A DNA stretch of 64,000 nt, from contig CAVYZL010000002.1 in NCBI GenBank assembly GCA_963773055.1, positions 62,001 through 126,000 of the forward strand, written 5' to 3'. How positions within the stretch are numbered: position 1 is the stretch's first letter; each line of letters starts with the position of its first letter. A model generated the notes under the pieces. It had not been told where the DNA came from. It made no database searches and was given only the letters and a program-made list of their open reading frames with translations. Made by a program: the position numbers and the translations under genes. This DNA is from PALSA-612 sp963773055. GTDB taxonomy: Bacteria > Actinomycetota > Thermoleophilia > Gaiellales > Gaiellaceae. Positions 16,602-24,834 of the stretch are shown one piece after another.

Positions 16602-17566
16602 CCGACGGGCCCGCGCTGTCGGTGGTGCTCGTCACCGATACCTTCGAGACGATCCGGCGAACGGTCGAGCACCTCGAGCGACAGTCGATCTGCGACCGGC
16701 TAGAGCTCGTGATCGCGACGCGCGACGTGGCCACCCTGGGCCTGGATCGCACCGCCATCGCACCGTTTCACTCGGTGAACGTCGTCGAGGTGCCGTCGAC
16801 GGCGGTGATCGGGCTTGGTCGCGCCGTCGCGATGCGCGCCGCTGCGGCGCCGATCGTCCTCGTCGGCGAGACGCACAGCTTCCCGGAGCCGTCCGCGCTC
16901 GAGACGCTTCTCGAGCGGCATCGCGAGCCGTGGGCCGTCGTCGGCATGGCGGTGAAGAACGGCAACGGCGACTCGGTGATCGGCTGGTCGAGCGTGCTCA
17001 TGGACTACGGCTCGCAGCTGGCCGGCACCCCCGGTGGCGAGGTCGCGCGAATCGCGAGCCACAACGGGTCGTACAAGCGCTCCGCCCTGCTCGCGCTAGG
17101 GCCCGAGCTCGAGCACCACATGGGTGCGGGCGACGTGCTCAACGACGCGCTCGTGGCGCGCGGCGGCCGCCTGTATCTCGAGTCGGACGCCCGCACGGCG
17201 CATTTCAACGTCTCGCGCTTCGGCTCGTGGGTGCGCGAACGACTCGCCGCAGGCAAGTCGTTCGCCGGCTACCGCGGACGCGACTGGCCCGCCTCGAAGC
17301 GTGCCGTCTACGCGATCGGCGCGCCCGCCATCCCGTTCATACGCTTCGCGCGGATCCGGACGTTCGCGACCCACGCCGGCCTGTCCGGTCGGGCCAAGGC
17401 GCGGATCTACCCGACGCTCGCGGTCGGCCTCGTCCTCAGCGCGCTCGGCGAGCTGGCCGGGTACGTCGCCGGGACGGGCTCGAGCGAGGAAGCGGTCTCC
17501 GCGATGGAGCTGCACCGCCGGCCGCATCTGCGTGCCGACGACCAGGTCGTCTTCGACGAGGCATGA
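16598..17566 (+). CDS. Glycosyltransferase family 2-like protein with C-terminal hydrophobic segment (type a, copy A)
   Basis: The product has 322 residues; ATGA overlap with the Gfo/Idh stop. The N-terminus LSVVLVTDTFETIRRTVEHL resembles the first strand and helix of GT-A folds. There is no clear DxD; the place where GT2 proteins carry it reads IVLVGETHSFPEPSALE. The blocks GWSSVLMDYG, SHNGSYKRSALLAL and FNVSRFGSWVRERLAAGKSF recur in the products at 49686 and 50674. A hydrophobic stretch near residues 275-300 (TLAVGLVLSALGELAGYVAG) may associate with the membrane. It is probably a glycosyltransferase, though the catalytic residues differ from the standard pattern. Confidence 0.7.
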   Translation: MTDGPALSVVLVTDTFETIRRTVEHLERQSICDRLELVIATRDVATLGLDRTAIAPFHSVNVVEVPSTAVIGLGRAVAMRAAAAPIVLVGETHSFPEPSALETLLERHREPWAVVGMAVKNGNGDSVIGWSSVLMDYGSQLAGTPGGEVARIASHNGSYKRSALLALGPELEHHMGAGDVLNDALVARGGRLYLESDARTAHFNVSRFGSWVRERLAAGKSFAGYRGRDWPASKRAVYAIGAPAIPFIRFARIRTFATHAGLSGRAKARIYPTLAVGLVLSALGELAGYVAGTGSSEEAVSAMELHRRPHLRADDQVVFDEA

Positions 17567-18444
17567 GCGGGCTACCCGCCTGTTCGGTTGTCGTGCCGAC
17601 GCGGAACCGCGACGAGCAGCTTCGCACGTGCCTCGCGGGCATCGCCGCGCTCGACTACCCGCGGGACAGGCTCGAGACGATCGTCGTCGTCGACGGCGTC
17701 GGCCGAATGCCCGAGCCTGTCGACGGTCTCGACGTCGTCCTCGTCTCGACGCCGGGCCTCGGCCCGGCTGGTGCACGTAACGCTGGCGTCGAGCGCGCCG
17801 AGGGAGAGATCCTCGCGTTCGTCGACGACGACTGCGTGCCGCGGCCCGACTGGCTTGCCCGCCTCGTCGGCCGCCAGGCGGAAGCGCCCGACACGGCGGT
17901 GGGCGGGCGGACCGTCAACGCGCTCTCGGAGAGCCTGTGCGCGGAGGCGGCGCAGCTCGTGATCGATGTCGGCTACGCCCAGAACAGCGCGCCCGATCGC
18001 CGGTGGTTCACGACGAACAACCTCCTCGTCCCCGCTGACGGCTTCCGCGCGCTCGGCGGCTTCGATGCCGCGTACCGGACGGCGGAGGACCGGGACTTCT
18101 GCGCGCGCTGGCTCGAGAGCGGCCGCGGGATGCTGTACGAGCCGGGCGCCGTCGTCGAGCACGCACGGCGCATGGACCTGCCGGCTTTCGTCGAGCTGCA
18201 CTTCCGTTACGGGCGCGGGGCCTATCGGTTCCACCGCGACCGGCGAGGGCGTGGAAAGCCTGTCTCCGTCGAGCCTTCGTACTACGCGGCGCTCGCCCGC
18301 GAGGCGCTGGGCCGCGGCGGCGCCGGCCGTGCGGCAGCGCTCGAGGGACTGCTCGTCGTCTGGCACGTCGCGAACACGGCGGGGTTCGTCTACGAGTGGA
18401 GCCGGACTCGCTTGAACGCGCCGTCTCGAACAGCCATCCTCTAG
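17563..18444 (+). CDS. GT2 family glycosyltransferase (type b, copy A)
   Basis: The product has 293 residues with a canonical GT-A fold: start CSVVVPTRNRDEQLRTCLAG, nucleotide-binding strand ETIVVVDGVG, and the metal-binding EILAFVDDDCVPRPDW (DDD). The acceptor-side motif YRTAEDRDFCARWLESGRG carries the ED catalytic pair. The C-terminal part (ALEGLLVVWHVANTAGFVYE) is hydrophobic and may touch the membrane. The start ATG overlaps the previous stop by four bases. The paralogue at 51669 shares QLVIDVGYAQN and NNLLVP. Transfers an activated sugar to an unknown, probably cell-surface, acceptor. Confidence 0.88.
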   Translation: MSGLPACSVVVPTRNRDEQLRTCLAGIAALDYPRDRLETIVVVDGVGRMPEPVDGLDVVLVSTPGLGPAGARNAGVERAEGEILAFVDDDCVPRPDWLARLVGRQAEAPDTAVGGRTVNALSESLCAEAAQLVIDVGYAQNSAPDRRWFTTNNLLVPADGFRALGGFDAAYRTAEDRDFCARWLESGRGMLYEPGAVVEHARRMDLPAFVELHFRYGRGAYRFHRDRRGRGKPVSVEPSYYAALAREALGRGGAGRAAALEGLLVVWHVANTAGFVYEWSRTRLNAPSRTAIL

Positions 18445-18448
18445 GGCG

Positions 18449-20278
18449 ATGCGCAGCTCGATGAGCCTTCGCACGCGGTTCTTCATCCTCGTGGCCGTGG
18501 GCGCGATCGCGACCGCGACGACCGCGTACCTCCTCCACTTCCGCTTCCTCGACAACCTCGAGCGGCAGACGATCGACCTCCGCTTCTCCGTTCGCGGCGA
18601 CGAGGCGCCGCCGAAGGACGTCGTCATCGTCAAGGTCGACGACGTCACGTTCTCCGACCACAAGCAGTGGCGCTGGCCGTTCGACCGGAAGCTCCACGCC
18701 GAGCTGCTCGACCGAATTTGCACGGGCAAGCCGAAGGCGGTCGCGTTCGACATCCAGTTCTCGGAGTACGGCTCGGTCACGGGAGACAACGCGCTCGGCA
18801 ACGCGCTCTATCGCTGCCGTGGGAAGACGGCGCTCGCGACGACGGAGGTGACGGCAAGCGGTAAGCCGAACCTCATCTACAACGACGGCCTCGACCAGCT
18901 GGGCGCTCGGGCAGGCAACGCGAACCTGCCGACGGACCCGGACGGGATCATCCGACGCTTTCCGCATGCCGTCGAGGGCCTCGAGGGCTTCGCCGTCGTC
19001 GCCGCCGAGATCGCGGAGGGCAAGACGATCACGAAGGACGACATGGGCGCGGACATGCAGTGGATCGACTACGCGGGCAGGCCCGGCACGGTGACGTCGT
19101 ACTCGTACGGCCGCGTCCACGACGGGAAGGTTCCGCCGAGCGCGTTCAAAGACAAGGTCGTCATCGTGGGCGCGACGGCACCGTCACTCCAGGACATCCA
19201 CGCGACGCCGACGGGGGCCGTCATGTCCGGGCCGGAGATCCAGGCCGACGCGGTGGCGACCGCACTCGCGGGCTTCCCGCTCCGCAGTCTGTCGCCCTTC
19301 TGGAACATCGTCCTGATCGTCGCGCTGGGGCTGATCGTGCCGGTCGTCAGCCTTCGGGCCGGGCCGCTGATCTCGGTCGCCGTCGGCATCGTCGCGTTCC
19401 TCCTGTTCTCGTTCGGCACGCAGATGACCTTCGAGCATGGCGGCCGCATCTCGTCGTACGTCTATCCGATGTCCGCGCTCGTGATGGCGACCGTCGGGTC
19501 GATCGGCGTCCACTACGCGATCGCTGCGTTCGAGCGAGAACGGGTGCACGACGTCTTCACCCGCTTCGTCCCGGAGCAGGTCGTGGACCAGGTGCTCGCG
19601 CAGGCGGGCGCGGACCTGCGCCTTCTGGGCAAAGAGGTCATCGCGACCGTGCTCTTCTCCGACCTCCGCGGCTTCACCTCGAGCGCCGAGCACATGTCGG
19701 CGGAGAACGTGATCAAGGTCCTCAACTACTACCTCCACGAGATGAGCGAGGCGATCCTCGAACACGGTGGCACGCTCGTCTGCTACATGGGCGACGGCAT
19801 CTATGCGATCTTCGGCGCGCCGCTCGAGCAGCCGGACCACGCCGAACGCGCGCTCGCCGCCGCGCGCGAGATGCTCCTCGCGCGCCTGCCGAAGTTCAAC
19901 GAGTGGATGCGCGAGCAGGGCTACGGCGAGGGCTACTTCATGGGCGTCGGCCTCAACTCGGGCCCGGTGATGACGGGGAACGTCGGCCACGAGCGCCGCA
20001 TGGACTACACGGGAGTCGGGGACGTCGTGAACACAGCGTCGCGAATCGAGGGGATGACGAAGGGCACGCCGTTCTCCGTCCTCATCGCCGAGTCGACGAT
20101 CGCGTTGATGACAGAGCGCCCGACCGACCTCGTCTACTACGACGAGCTCGAGATCCGCGGCCGCGTCGCGAAGCTCAAGCTCTGGGCGCTCGACATCCGG
20201 AAGCCCGACGACGCGCCGGACGTCGTCGCCGCCCGCGAGAAGGAGGCGAAGGAGAAGGCCACTGCAAGCGTCTCCTAG
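18449..20278 (+). CDS. CHASE2-sensor class III adenylate/guanylate cyclase
   Basis: The product has 609 residues. One helix (about 10-28) leads to an extracytoplasmic CHASE2 domain (about 35-270; VDDVTFSDHKQWRWPFDR, PKAVAFDIQFSEYG and GPEIQADAVATAL are typical). Three further helices (about 280-365) precede a cytoplasmic cyclase domain (about 385-560). Both metal-binding aspartates are present, in TVLFSDLRGFTSSAE and CYMGDGIYAIFGAP, with the transition-state region YTGVGDVVNTASRIEG, so it should be active. It senses an unknown external cue and makes cyclic nucleotide. It begins five bases after the glycosyltransferase stop, suggesting cotranscription with the glycan genes. Its TAG stop shares CTAG with the convergent Kelch gene. 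Confidence 0.92.
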   Translation: MRSSMSLRTRFFILVAVGAIATATTAYLLHFRFLDNLERQTIDLRFSVRGDEAPPKDVVIVKVDDVTFSDHKQWRWPFDRKLHAELLDRICTGKPKAVAFDIQFSEYGSVTGDNALGNALYRCRGKTALATTEVTASGKPNLIYNDGLDQLGARAGNANLPTDPDGIIRRFPHAVEGLEGFAVVAAEIAEGKTITKDDMGADMQWIDYAGRPGTVTSYSYGRVHDGKVPPSAFKDKVVIVGATAPSLQDIHATPTGAVMSGPEIQADAVATALAGFPLRSLSPFWNIVLIVALGLIVPVVSLRAGPLISVAVGIVAFLLFSFGTQMTFEHGGRISSYVYPMSALVMATVGSIGVHYAIAAFERERVHDVFTRFVPEQVVDQVLAQAGADLRLLGKEVIATVLFSDLRGFTSSAEHMSAENVIKVLNYYLHEMSEAILEHGGTLVCYMGDGIYAIFGAPLEQPDHAERALAAAREMLLARLPKFNEWMREQGYGEGYFMGVGLNSGPVMTGNVGHERRMDYTGVGDVVNTASRIEGMTKGTPFSVLIAESTIALMTERPTDLVYYDELEIRGRVAKLKLWALDIRKPDDAPDVVAAREKEAKEKATASVS

Positions 20279-21186
20279 GGAGTCAGCGCTTCGTTGACGG
20301 CGCTCGTGTAGAGCCCCGGGCTCGTGCCGCCGCCGATCGCGTAGACAGTGCCCTTGACCGCAGCGACAGCGAGGCCGTGGCGTGCGGTCGGCAGGTCGGG
20401 CAGGCGGCGCCACTGCCCGGTCGCGAGCTCGTAGCCGTACACGGAGTGGATCGTTCCCTCGGGCGCCTCGCCTCCGACGGAGACGACCAGGCCGCCCGCG
20501 ACCGCCGCGCCCGTGCCTCCTCGTGGCCCGGGCACGGGCGGCAGGCTTTCCCAGGCGCCCGTCGCGGGCGAATACGCCTCGAAGGTGGCGAGGTTCGCGT
20601 CGTAGCCGCCGAGCCTGCCCCCGAGCGCGTAGATGCGACCGCCCGTCGCGGTCACGGCGAGATGCTCCCGCTTCGCCGGGCCAGGAATCGTCGACCACGT
20701 CCCCTTCGCGAGGTCGAAGACGAACGCGCGCCGGGCGAGCTCCTTCGGCGCGACGCCGCCGACGACGTAGAGCTTCCCGCCGACGATCGCCGCGCCGGCG
20801 GCCGCGCGCGCCGTCGGCATCGGCGCGAGGTTGTGCCAGCGGTTCCCGTAGTAGGCGTACGCGTAGCGGAGCCAGTGCCTCGGCGGGTCCGCGTAGCCGC
20901 CGACGACGTAGAGCTTCCCGCCGGCGGCTGCGGCCATCGCGTGGTTGACGCCGACCGGCAGGTCGGGAAGCCGGCGCCAGCGGTTCGTCGACGGCTGGTA
21001 CAGGTCGACCTCCTTCGACGACGACCCATCGACGTAGAAGCCGCCGACGACTGCGATCCCGCCGTTGTAGACGGCGGCGGCGACCTCGCTTCGCTGTACC
21101 GGCATCGGCGCGCGCTTCTTCCAGCCCGCCGCCGCGCTGCCGCCGAAGCCGCTCGTCAGAAGAAGAACTGCTGCAAGGCCTCCCAC
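20275..21186 (-). CDS. Secreted Kelch-repeat beta-propeller protein
   Basis: About 303 residues from GTG at 21186, which starts a signal peptide (VGGLAAVLLLTSGFGGSAAA). At least five Kelch units follow, each with the GG...Y/W pattern: IAVVGGFYVDGSSSKEVDLY, KLYVVGGYADPP, GKLYVVGGVAPKELARRAFV, RIYALGGRLGGYDANLATFE and GTVYAIGGGTSPGLYTS. The repeats should close as a beta-propeller, a binding rather than catalytic scaffold. A longer in-frame start is possible but would add a charged non-signal extension. It has no partner in an operon. Confidence 0.82.
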   Translation of the reverse strand: MGGLAAVLLLTSGFGGSAAAGWKKRAPMPVQRSEVAAAVYNGGIAVVGGFYVDGSSSKEVDLYQPSTNRWRRLPDLPVGVNHAMAAAAGGKLYVVGGYADPPRHWLRYAYAYYGNRWHNLAPMPTARAAAGAAIVGGKLYVVGGVAPKELARRAFVFDLAKGTWSTIPGPAKREHLAVTATGGRIYALGGRLGGYDANLATFEAYSPATGAWESLPPVPGPRGGTGAAVAGGLVVSVGGEAPEGTIHSVYGYELATGQWRRLPDLPTARHGLAVAAVKGTVYAIGGGTSPGLYTSAVNEALTP

Positions 21187-21388
21187 CAGGTGTCGGCCTT
21201 CGAGACGCTGCGCCGCTCGCCCGTAGTCTCGACGCCCGGCTTCCGCGCGTTCTCGTCGAAGGCGGACGTCTTCATGAGCTCGACCTCGATCGTGCATGGC
21301 GACCCGGGTCGTATGGTGCCACCGCTCCGGGAGATCGCGAAGCGCGTCCCGGCGCCCGCCTCGACCCCCGACTGCGCTCGAGCTGGTG

Positions 21389-22063
21389 TCAGGGGGTAAA
21401 CAGCTTCCAGTGCCCCTCGGAGACGACTTCGACAGTGCCGTCGGTCACTTTGATGGCGGTCTGATCGTCAATCGCGTACGCCGGATTCGGAATCCCGGCC
21501 GCCCATCGCTCTGCGTTCGCCATGGTGTTCTCCGGCAGGTCCTCGTTATCCACGTGCGGGAAGATCGAGAAGTCGACGATTCCGAGCGTTTCGTCGGCGC
21601 CTGTGGGCGGCTTCCAGCCGACGAAGTCGTCCCCGATCCTGGGGGTCATCACCATGCTCCCGGCGCTCAGCCCCACCCAGACCGTCTCGTCCAGCGACGG
21701 CAACAGGTCTGCCAGCCCGGACTGCCGCATCCAGTGGCACAGGTACAAGGCATCGCCGCCTGAGGCCAGCAGGACATCGGTCTCCTGGACCAGGGGAACC
21801 CAGCGTTCTTCGTCGATGCTGGGTAGCGCGGTCAGCTCCAGCACTCCCAAGGACTTCCAGCCCAGCTCGCACATCGGGCAGCGTGGCTCTTGTCCACTGA
21901 TGAACTGCCACGCCTTCTCGCCGGGACCGACCCAGGGGTGCCCGTACATCGCGGTGGGGATGCAGAGGGCGCTGGACTCGCTGATCGGTTTGCCCAGTAG
22001 GTCGACCAGCGCGTCGTGGATGCTCGTGTTCTTGATGCCAGCGGAAGTGAGAAGAAACCTCAA
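21389..22063 (-). CDS. Peptidase E-like (family S51) aspartyl dipeptidase
   Basis: The product has 224 residues. The start is a TTG at 22063, chosen because GGAGG lies a few bases upstream and the protein then begins LRFLLTSAGIKN, the standard peptidase E N-terminus. The nucleophile elbow VGLSAGSMVMTPRIG carries the catalytic Ser, and LLASGGDALYLCHWM the preceding conserved loop. Family S51 cleaves Asp-Xaa dipeptides or cyanophycin-type isoaspartyl links. It lies directly downstream (20 bases) of an asparaginase-type gene on the same strand, so the pair may serve aspartate/asparagine salvage. Confidence 0.88.
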   Translation of the reverse strand: MRFLLTSAGIKNTSIHDALVDLLGKPISESSALCIPTAMYGHPWVGPGEKAWQFISGQEPRCPMCELGWKSLGVLELTALPSIDEERWVPLVQETDVLLASGGDALYLCHWMRQSGLADLLPSLDETVWVGLSAGSMVMTPRIGDDFVGWKPPTGADETLGIVDFSIFPHVDNEDLPENTMANAERWAAGIPNPAYAIDDQTAIKVTDGTVEVVSEGHWKLFTP

Positions 22064-22082
22064 GTTGCCTCCGTTGTCGATT

Positions 22083-23519
22083 TCATGACTTCCCACTTTC
22101 GGCACGGGCCATGATCTCGCGGACGACCGCCGTCTTCGCGTCCGCGTACTGCTGCACGTAGGTCCAGTCCTGGGCTGCGAGCTCGCGCTTGGCGGCGGCG
22201 TAGCGCTCCCGGTCGGAGGTGTTCTCGCGCAGCCAGTCGCGGAAGAGAAGCATGCGATCGGTCTCCTCGCAGCCGGCGCTGAAGACGTGGAGGTTGACGT
22301 TCGTGTCGGGCCCCTTGAACACCCGGTGCTCGAACCACTCGGGCTCGCGGATCGACAGGGGATAGCCGGCCGCCTCGAGATCGGTCGCATAGGAGTCCTC
22401 GTCCGAGGAGTCCGGCACCTCGAGCACGACGTCGATGATCGGCTTCGCCGGCAGGCTCGGTACGGACGTCGAGCCCGCGTGCTCGATCCTGACGACACGG
22501 TCGCCGAGGGTCGCGCGGATCCGCGACTCCTCGCGCGCGTAGAGCGCCGGCCACTCCGGGTCGTACTCGTGGATCTCGATGAGGCCGGTGAGCTTCGGCG
22601 GCGGCTTGACCCAGACCTTGGCGAGCTGCTCCTCGTAGGCGGCCGCGTCGGTCGGGTCGAGCTGGACGTCTCCGACCACCTCCCCGCGTGAGTTCTCGAC
22701 GGACATGACGCCGAGATCCTCGCCGAGGAAGCGGCCGAGCGCCGCGCGAAGCGGGCGCGTGCTGCCGTCCTCGGACTTCAGCGCGTAGCCCGTCCCGTCG
22801 GGCGCGACGGCGCAGAACAGACCCTCGGCGCCGCCCTTCGCAACCCAATCCGGGTGCGCCTGCATGAGGTCGGTATCCAGCGAGCCCTGCCCGCCGACGA
22901 GCTCGGGGTGCGCGCGCATCGCCGCGAGCACGCGCTCCGCGCCGTCGAGCTCGGCGAGCCGGCTGAACGCGGCCGCCATCCGCTCGAGCGAGAGCGCGAA
23001 CGTCACGACCCCGCAGCCATCGACAGCGGTCGGGATCGCATCTTCCGGGAGCCCGGCCGCCGCCGCGACCTCTGCCGAAACGGCCCGCTGAACGGGGTGC
23101 TCCGCGAGCCGGTAGCCACTCGTCTGCCAGCCCTCGGCCCGCGCCAGCGCGAGGAAGCCCGCGTGCTTGCCCGAGCAGTTGTGGTGGATCGCTCCGGGCA
23201 ACCGGCCCTCCTGCTCGCCGCACTCGAGATCCGCTTCGGTGTTGCCGCCCGCTTCGAGCAGGCGTCGCGCGGCGGCGATCTGCGCCGGCTCGGCGCGGTG
23301 AGACGCGCAGGCGATCGCGATCTCGGCGTCGTCGAGGTCGGGCCGGACGCGAACGAGCGGGAGCGCCTGGATCGGCTTCGCGCTGGAGCGGAGGAAGCAG
23401 ACGAGCGCCGGATCTCCGGCCGACGCGACCACCTCTCCGTCGCGCACGGCGACGGCGTGGACGCGGTGGCGCGCCTCGACGGTCGCCCCGCGCCGGACGG
23501 ATACGCTGATCGCGTCCAT
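22083..23519 (-). CDS. Asparaginase family protein fused to a GrpB/UPF0157 domain
   Basis: The product has 478 residues in one uninterrupted frame. Residues 1 to about 290 form an asparaginase of the bacterial PF06089 type (start SVSVRRGATVEARHRVHAVA, LRSSAKPIQALPLV, HHNCSGKHAGFLALARAEGW, VDGCGVVTFALSLERMA). Residues about 305-478 are a GrpB/UPF0157 domain (IEIHEYDPEWPALYAREES, IEHAGSTSVPSLPAKPIIDV, VNLHVFSAGCEETDRML), a nucleotidyltransferase-fold family of unclear function. The joint lies near DPTDAAAYEEQLAKVWVKPP. Fusion of these two is unusual. The start ATG overlaps base for base with the divergent MFS start. Confidence 0.88.
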   Translation of the reverse strand: MDAISVSVRRGATVEARHRVHAVAVRDGEVVASAGDPALVCFLRSSAKPIQALPLVRVRPDLDDAEIAIACASHRAEPAQIAAARRLLEAGGNTEADLECGEQEGRLPGAIHHNCSGKHAGFLALARAEGWQTSGYRLAEHPVQRAVSAEVAAAAGLPEDAIPTAVDGCGVVTFALSLERMAAAFSRLAELDGAERVLAAMRAHPELVGGQGSLDTDLMQAHPDWVAKGGAEGLFCAVAPDGTGYALKSEDGSTRPLRAALGRFLGEDLGVMSVENSRGEVVGDVQLDPTDAAAYEEQLAKVWVKPPPKLTGLIEIHEYDPEWPALYAREESRIRATLGDRVVRIEHAGSTSVPSLPAKPIIDVVLEVPDSSDEDSYATDLEAAGYPLSIREPEWFEHRVFKGPDTNVNLHVFSAGCEETDRMLLFRDWLRENTSDRERYAAAKRELAAQDWTYVQQYADAKTAVVREIMARAESGKS

Positions 23520-24834
23520 GCGGGGGAGACTAAAGCTGGCCTGGCCGCAGGGCGGGCTGTGGCGTCACGGCGACTTCCTCAAGCTCTGGACCGGCGAGAC
23601 GATCAGCCAGTTCGGCACGCAGATATCGCAGCTGGCGATCCCGCTGACGGCGATCCTCGTCCTCGACGCGAGCGCGTTCGAGGTGGCATCGCTCGGCACC
23701 GTCTACTTCCTCCCCTTCCTCCTGTTCACGCTGCCGGCGGGCGTCTGGATCGACCGCCTGCGCCGCCGACCGATCCTGATCGTGTCCGACCTCGGACGGG
23801 CCGCCGTGCTCGCGTCGATTCCGATCGCGTACTTCGCGGACGCGCTCACGCTAGGCCAGCTGTACGTCGCCGCGTTCGTCGCGGGCTCGCTGACCGTGAC
23901 CTTCGACGTCTCGTATCAGTCCTACCTCCCGTCGCTCGTCCGCCGCGACCAGCTCGTGTCGGGGAACTCGGCGCTCGAGGTGAGCAGGAACGCTGCGCAG
24001 ATCGCCGGGCCGGGAGTCGGGGGCCTGCTGGTGGGCCTGCTGACGGCGCCGTACGCCGTGCTCGTCGATGCAGTCAGCTTCCTCGCCTCCGCGCTCTCTC
24101 TCGTCTGGATCCACGCGCGCGAGCCTGAGCCCGAGCCGGCCGAGCATCCGAGCATGCGCCGTGAGCTCGCGGAGGGCTTCCGCTACCTCATGCATCACCG
24201 CTACTGGCGCCCGATCTCGATCACGACCGCGTCGTCGAACTTCTTCTGGACGCTCGCGACGTCGATCATCCTCGTCTACGCGGTACGCACCCTCGACATG
24301 TCGGCGGCGCTGATCGGCCTCGTGTTTACGCTCGGAGGCATCGGCGGCCTCGTCGCGGCGTTCACCGCCAAGCCGGTGGCCGCGAGGATCGGCGTCGGGC
24401 CGGCGATCGTGCTGTCGGCGATCCTCTTCGGGCCGGCGCTCGTGCTCGTCCCGCTCGCGCCCAAGTCCTTCCCCGTGCCGGTGCTCGTGGCGGCGTTCAT
24501 CATCGCCGGCGCAGGCGCCGTGCTCTACAACATCACGGCGATCAGCCTCATGCAGACGCTCGTGCCGGAGCGCCTGCTCGGCCGGCTGAACGCGACGAGG
24601 CGCTTCATCGTCTGGGGCACGATCCCGCTCGGCGGGCTCGCCGGCGGTGCGATCGCCTCGTGGTTCGGGCTGTCGGCGGCGCTCTGGATCGGCTCGATCG
24701 GCGCCTGCCTCTGCTTCCTGCCGGTCGCGCTGTCGCCGATCCGCCACATCCGCGAGATGCCGACCGAGCCCGAGCACGATCCCGGTGCGCCTCCCGTCCT
24801 GCCGACGCCCGCGATGGCTGCTCTCGATGCCTGA
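23518..24834 (+). CDS. MFS transporter, putative drug exporter
   Basis: The product has 438 residues with twelve predicted helices and the MFS loop 2-3 signature AGVWIDRLRRRPILIVSD. ALEVSRNAAQIAGPGVGGLLV corresponds to the antiporter-type motif C region, and HDFLKLWTGETISQFGTQIS is typical of the enterobactin/macrolide-exporter-like subfamily. It is probably a proton-driven efflux pump. The ATG at 23518 overlaps the asparaginase ATG (CATG), so its promoter must lie inside the divergent gene or the start is further downstream. Its stop overlaps the start of the DNA glycosylase by eight bases. Confidence 0.88.
   Translation: MRGRLKLAWPQGGLWRHGDFLKLWTGETISQFGTQISQLAIPLTAILVLDASAFEVASLGTVYFLPFLLFTLPAGVWIDRLRRRPILIVSDLGRAAVLASIPIAYFADALTLGQLYVAAFVAGSLTVTFDVSYQSYLPSLVRRDQLVSGNSALEVSRNAAQIAGPGVGGLLVGLLTAPYAVLVDAVSFLASALSLVWIHAREPEPEPAEHPSMRRELAEGFRYLMHHRYWRPISITTASSNFFWTLATSIILVYAVRTLDMSAALIGLVFTLGGIGGLVAAFTAKPVAARIGVGPAIVLSAILFGPALVLVPLAPKSFPVPVLVAAFIIAGAGAVLYNITAISLMQTLVPERLLGRLNATRRFIVWGTIPLGGLAGGAIASWFGLSAALWIGSIGACLCFLPVALSPIRHIREMPTEPEHDPGAPPVLPTPAMAALDA

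Noticed and set aside
19060..21399. Open frame of 779 codons on the plus strand
   Set aside because: It overlaps the CHASE2-cyclase in another frame and the Kelch gene in antisense, and its composition (Arg/Ala/Gly) is that of a GC-rich shadow.
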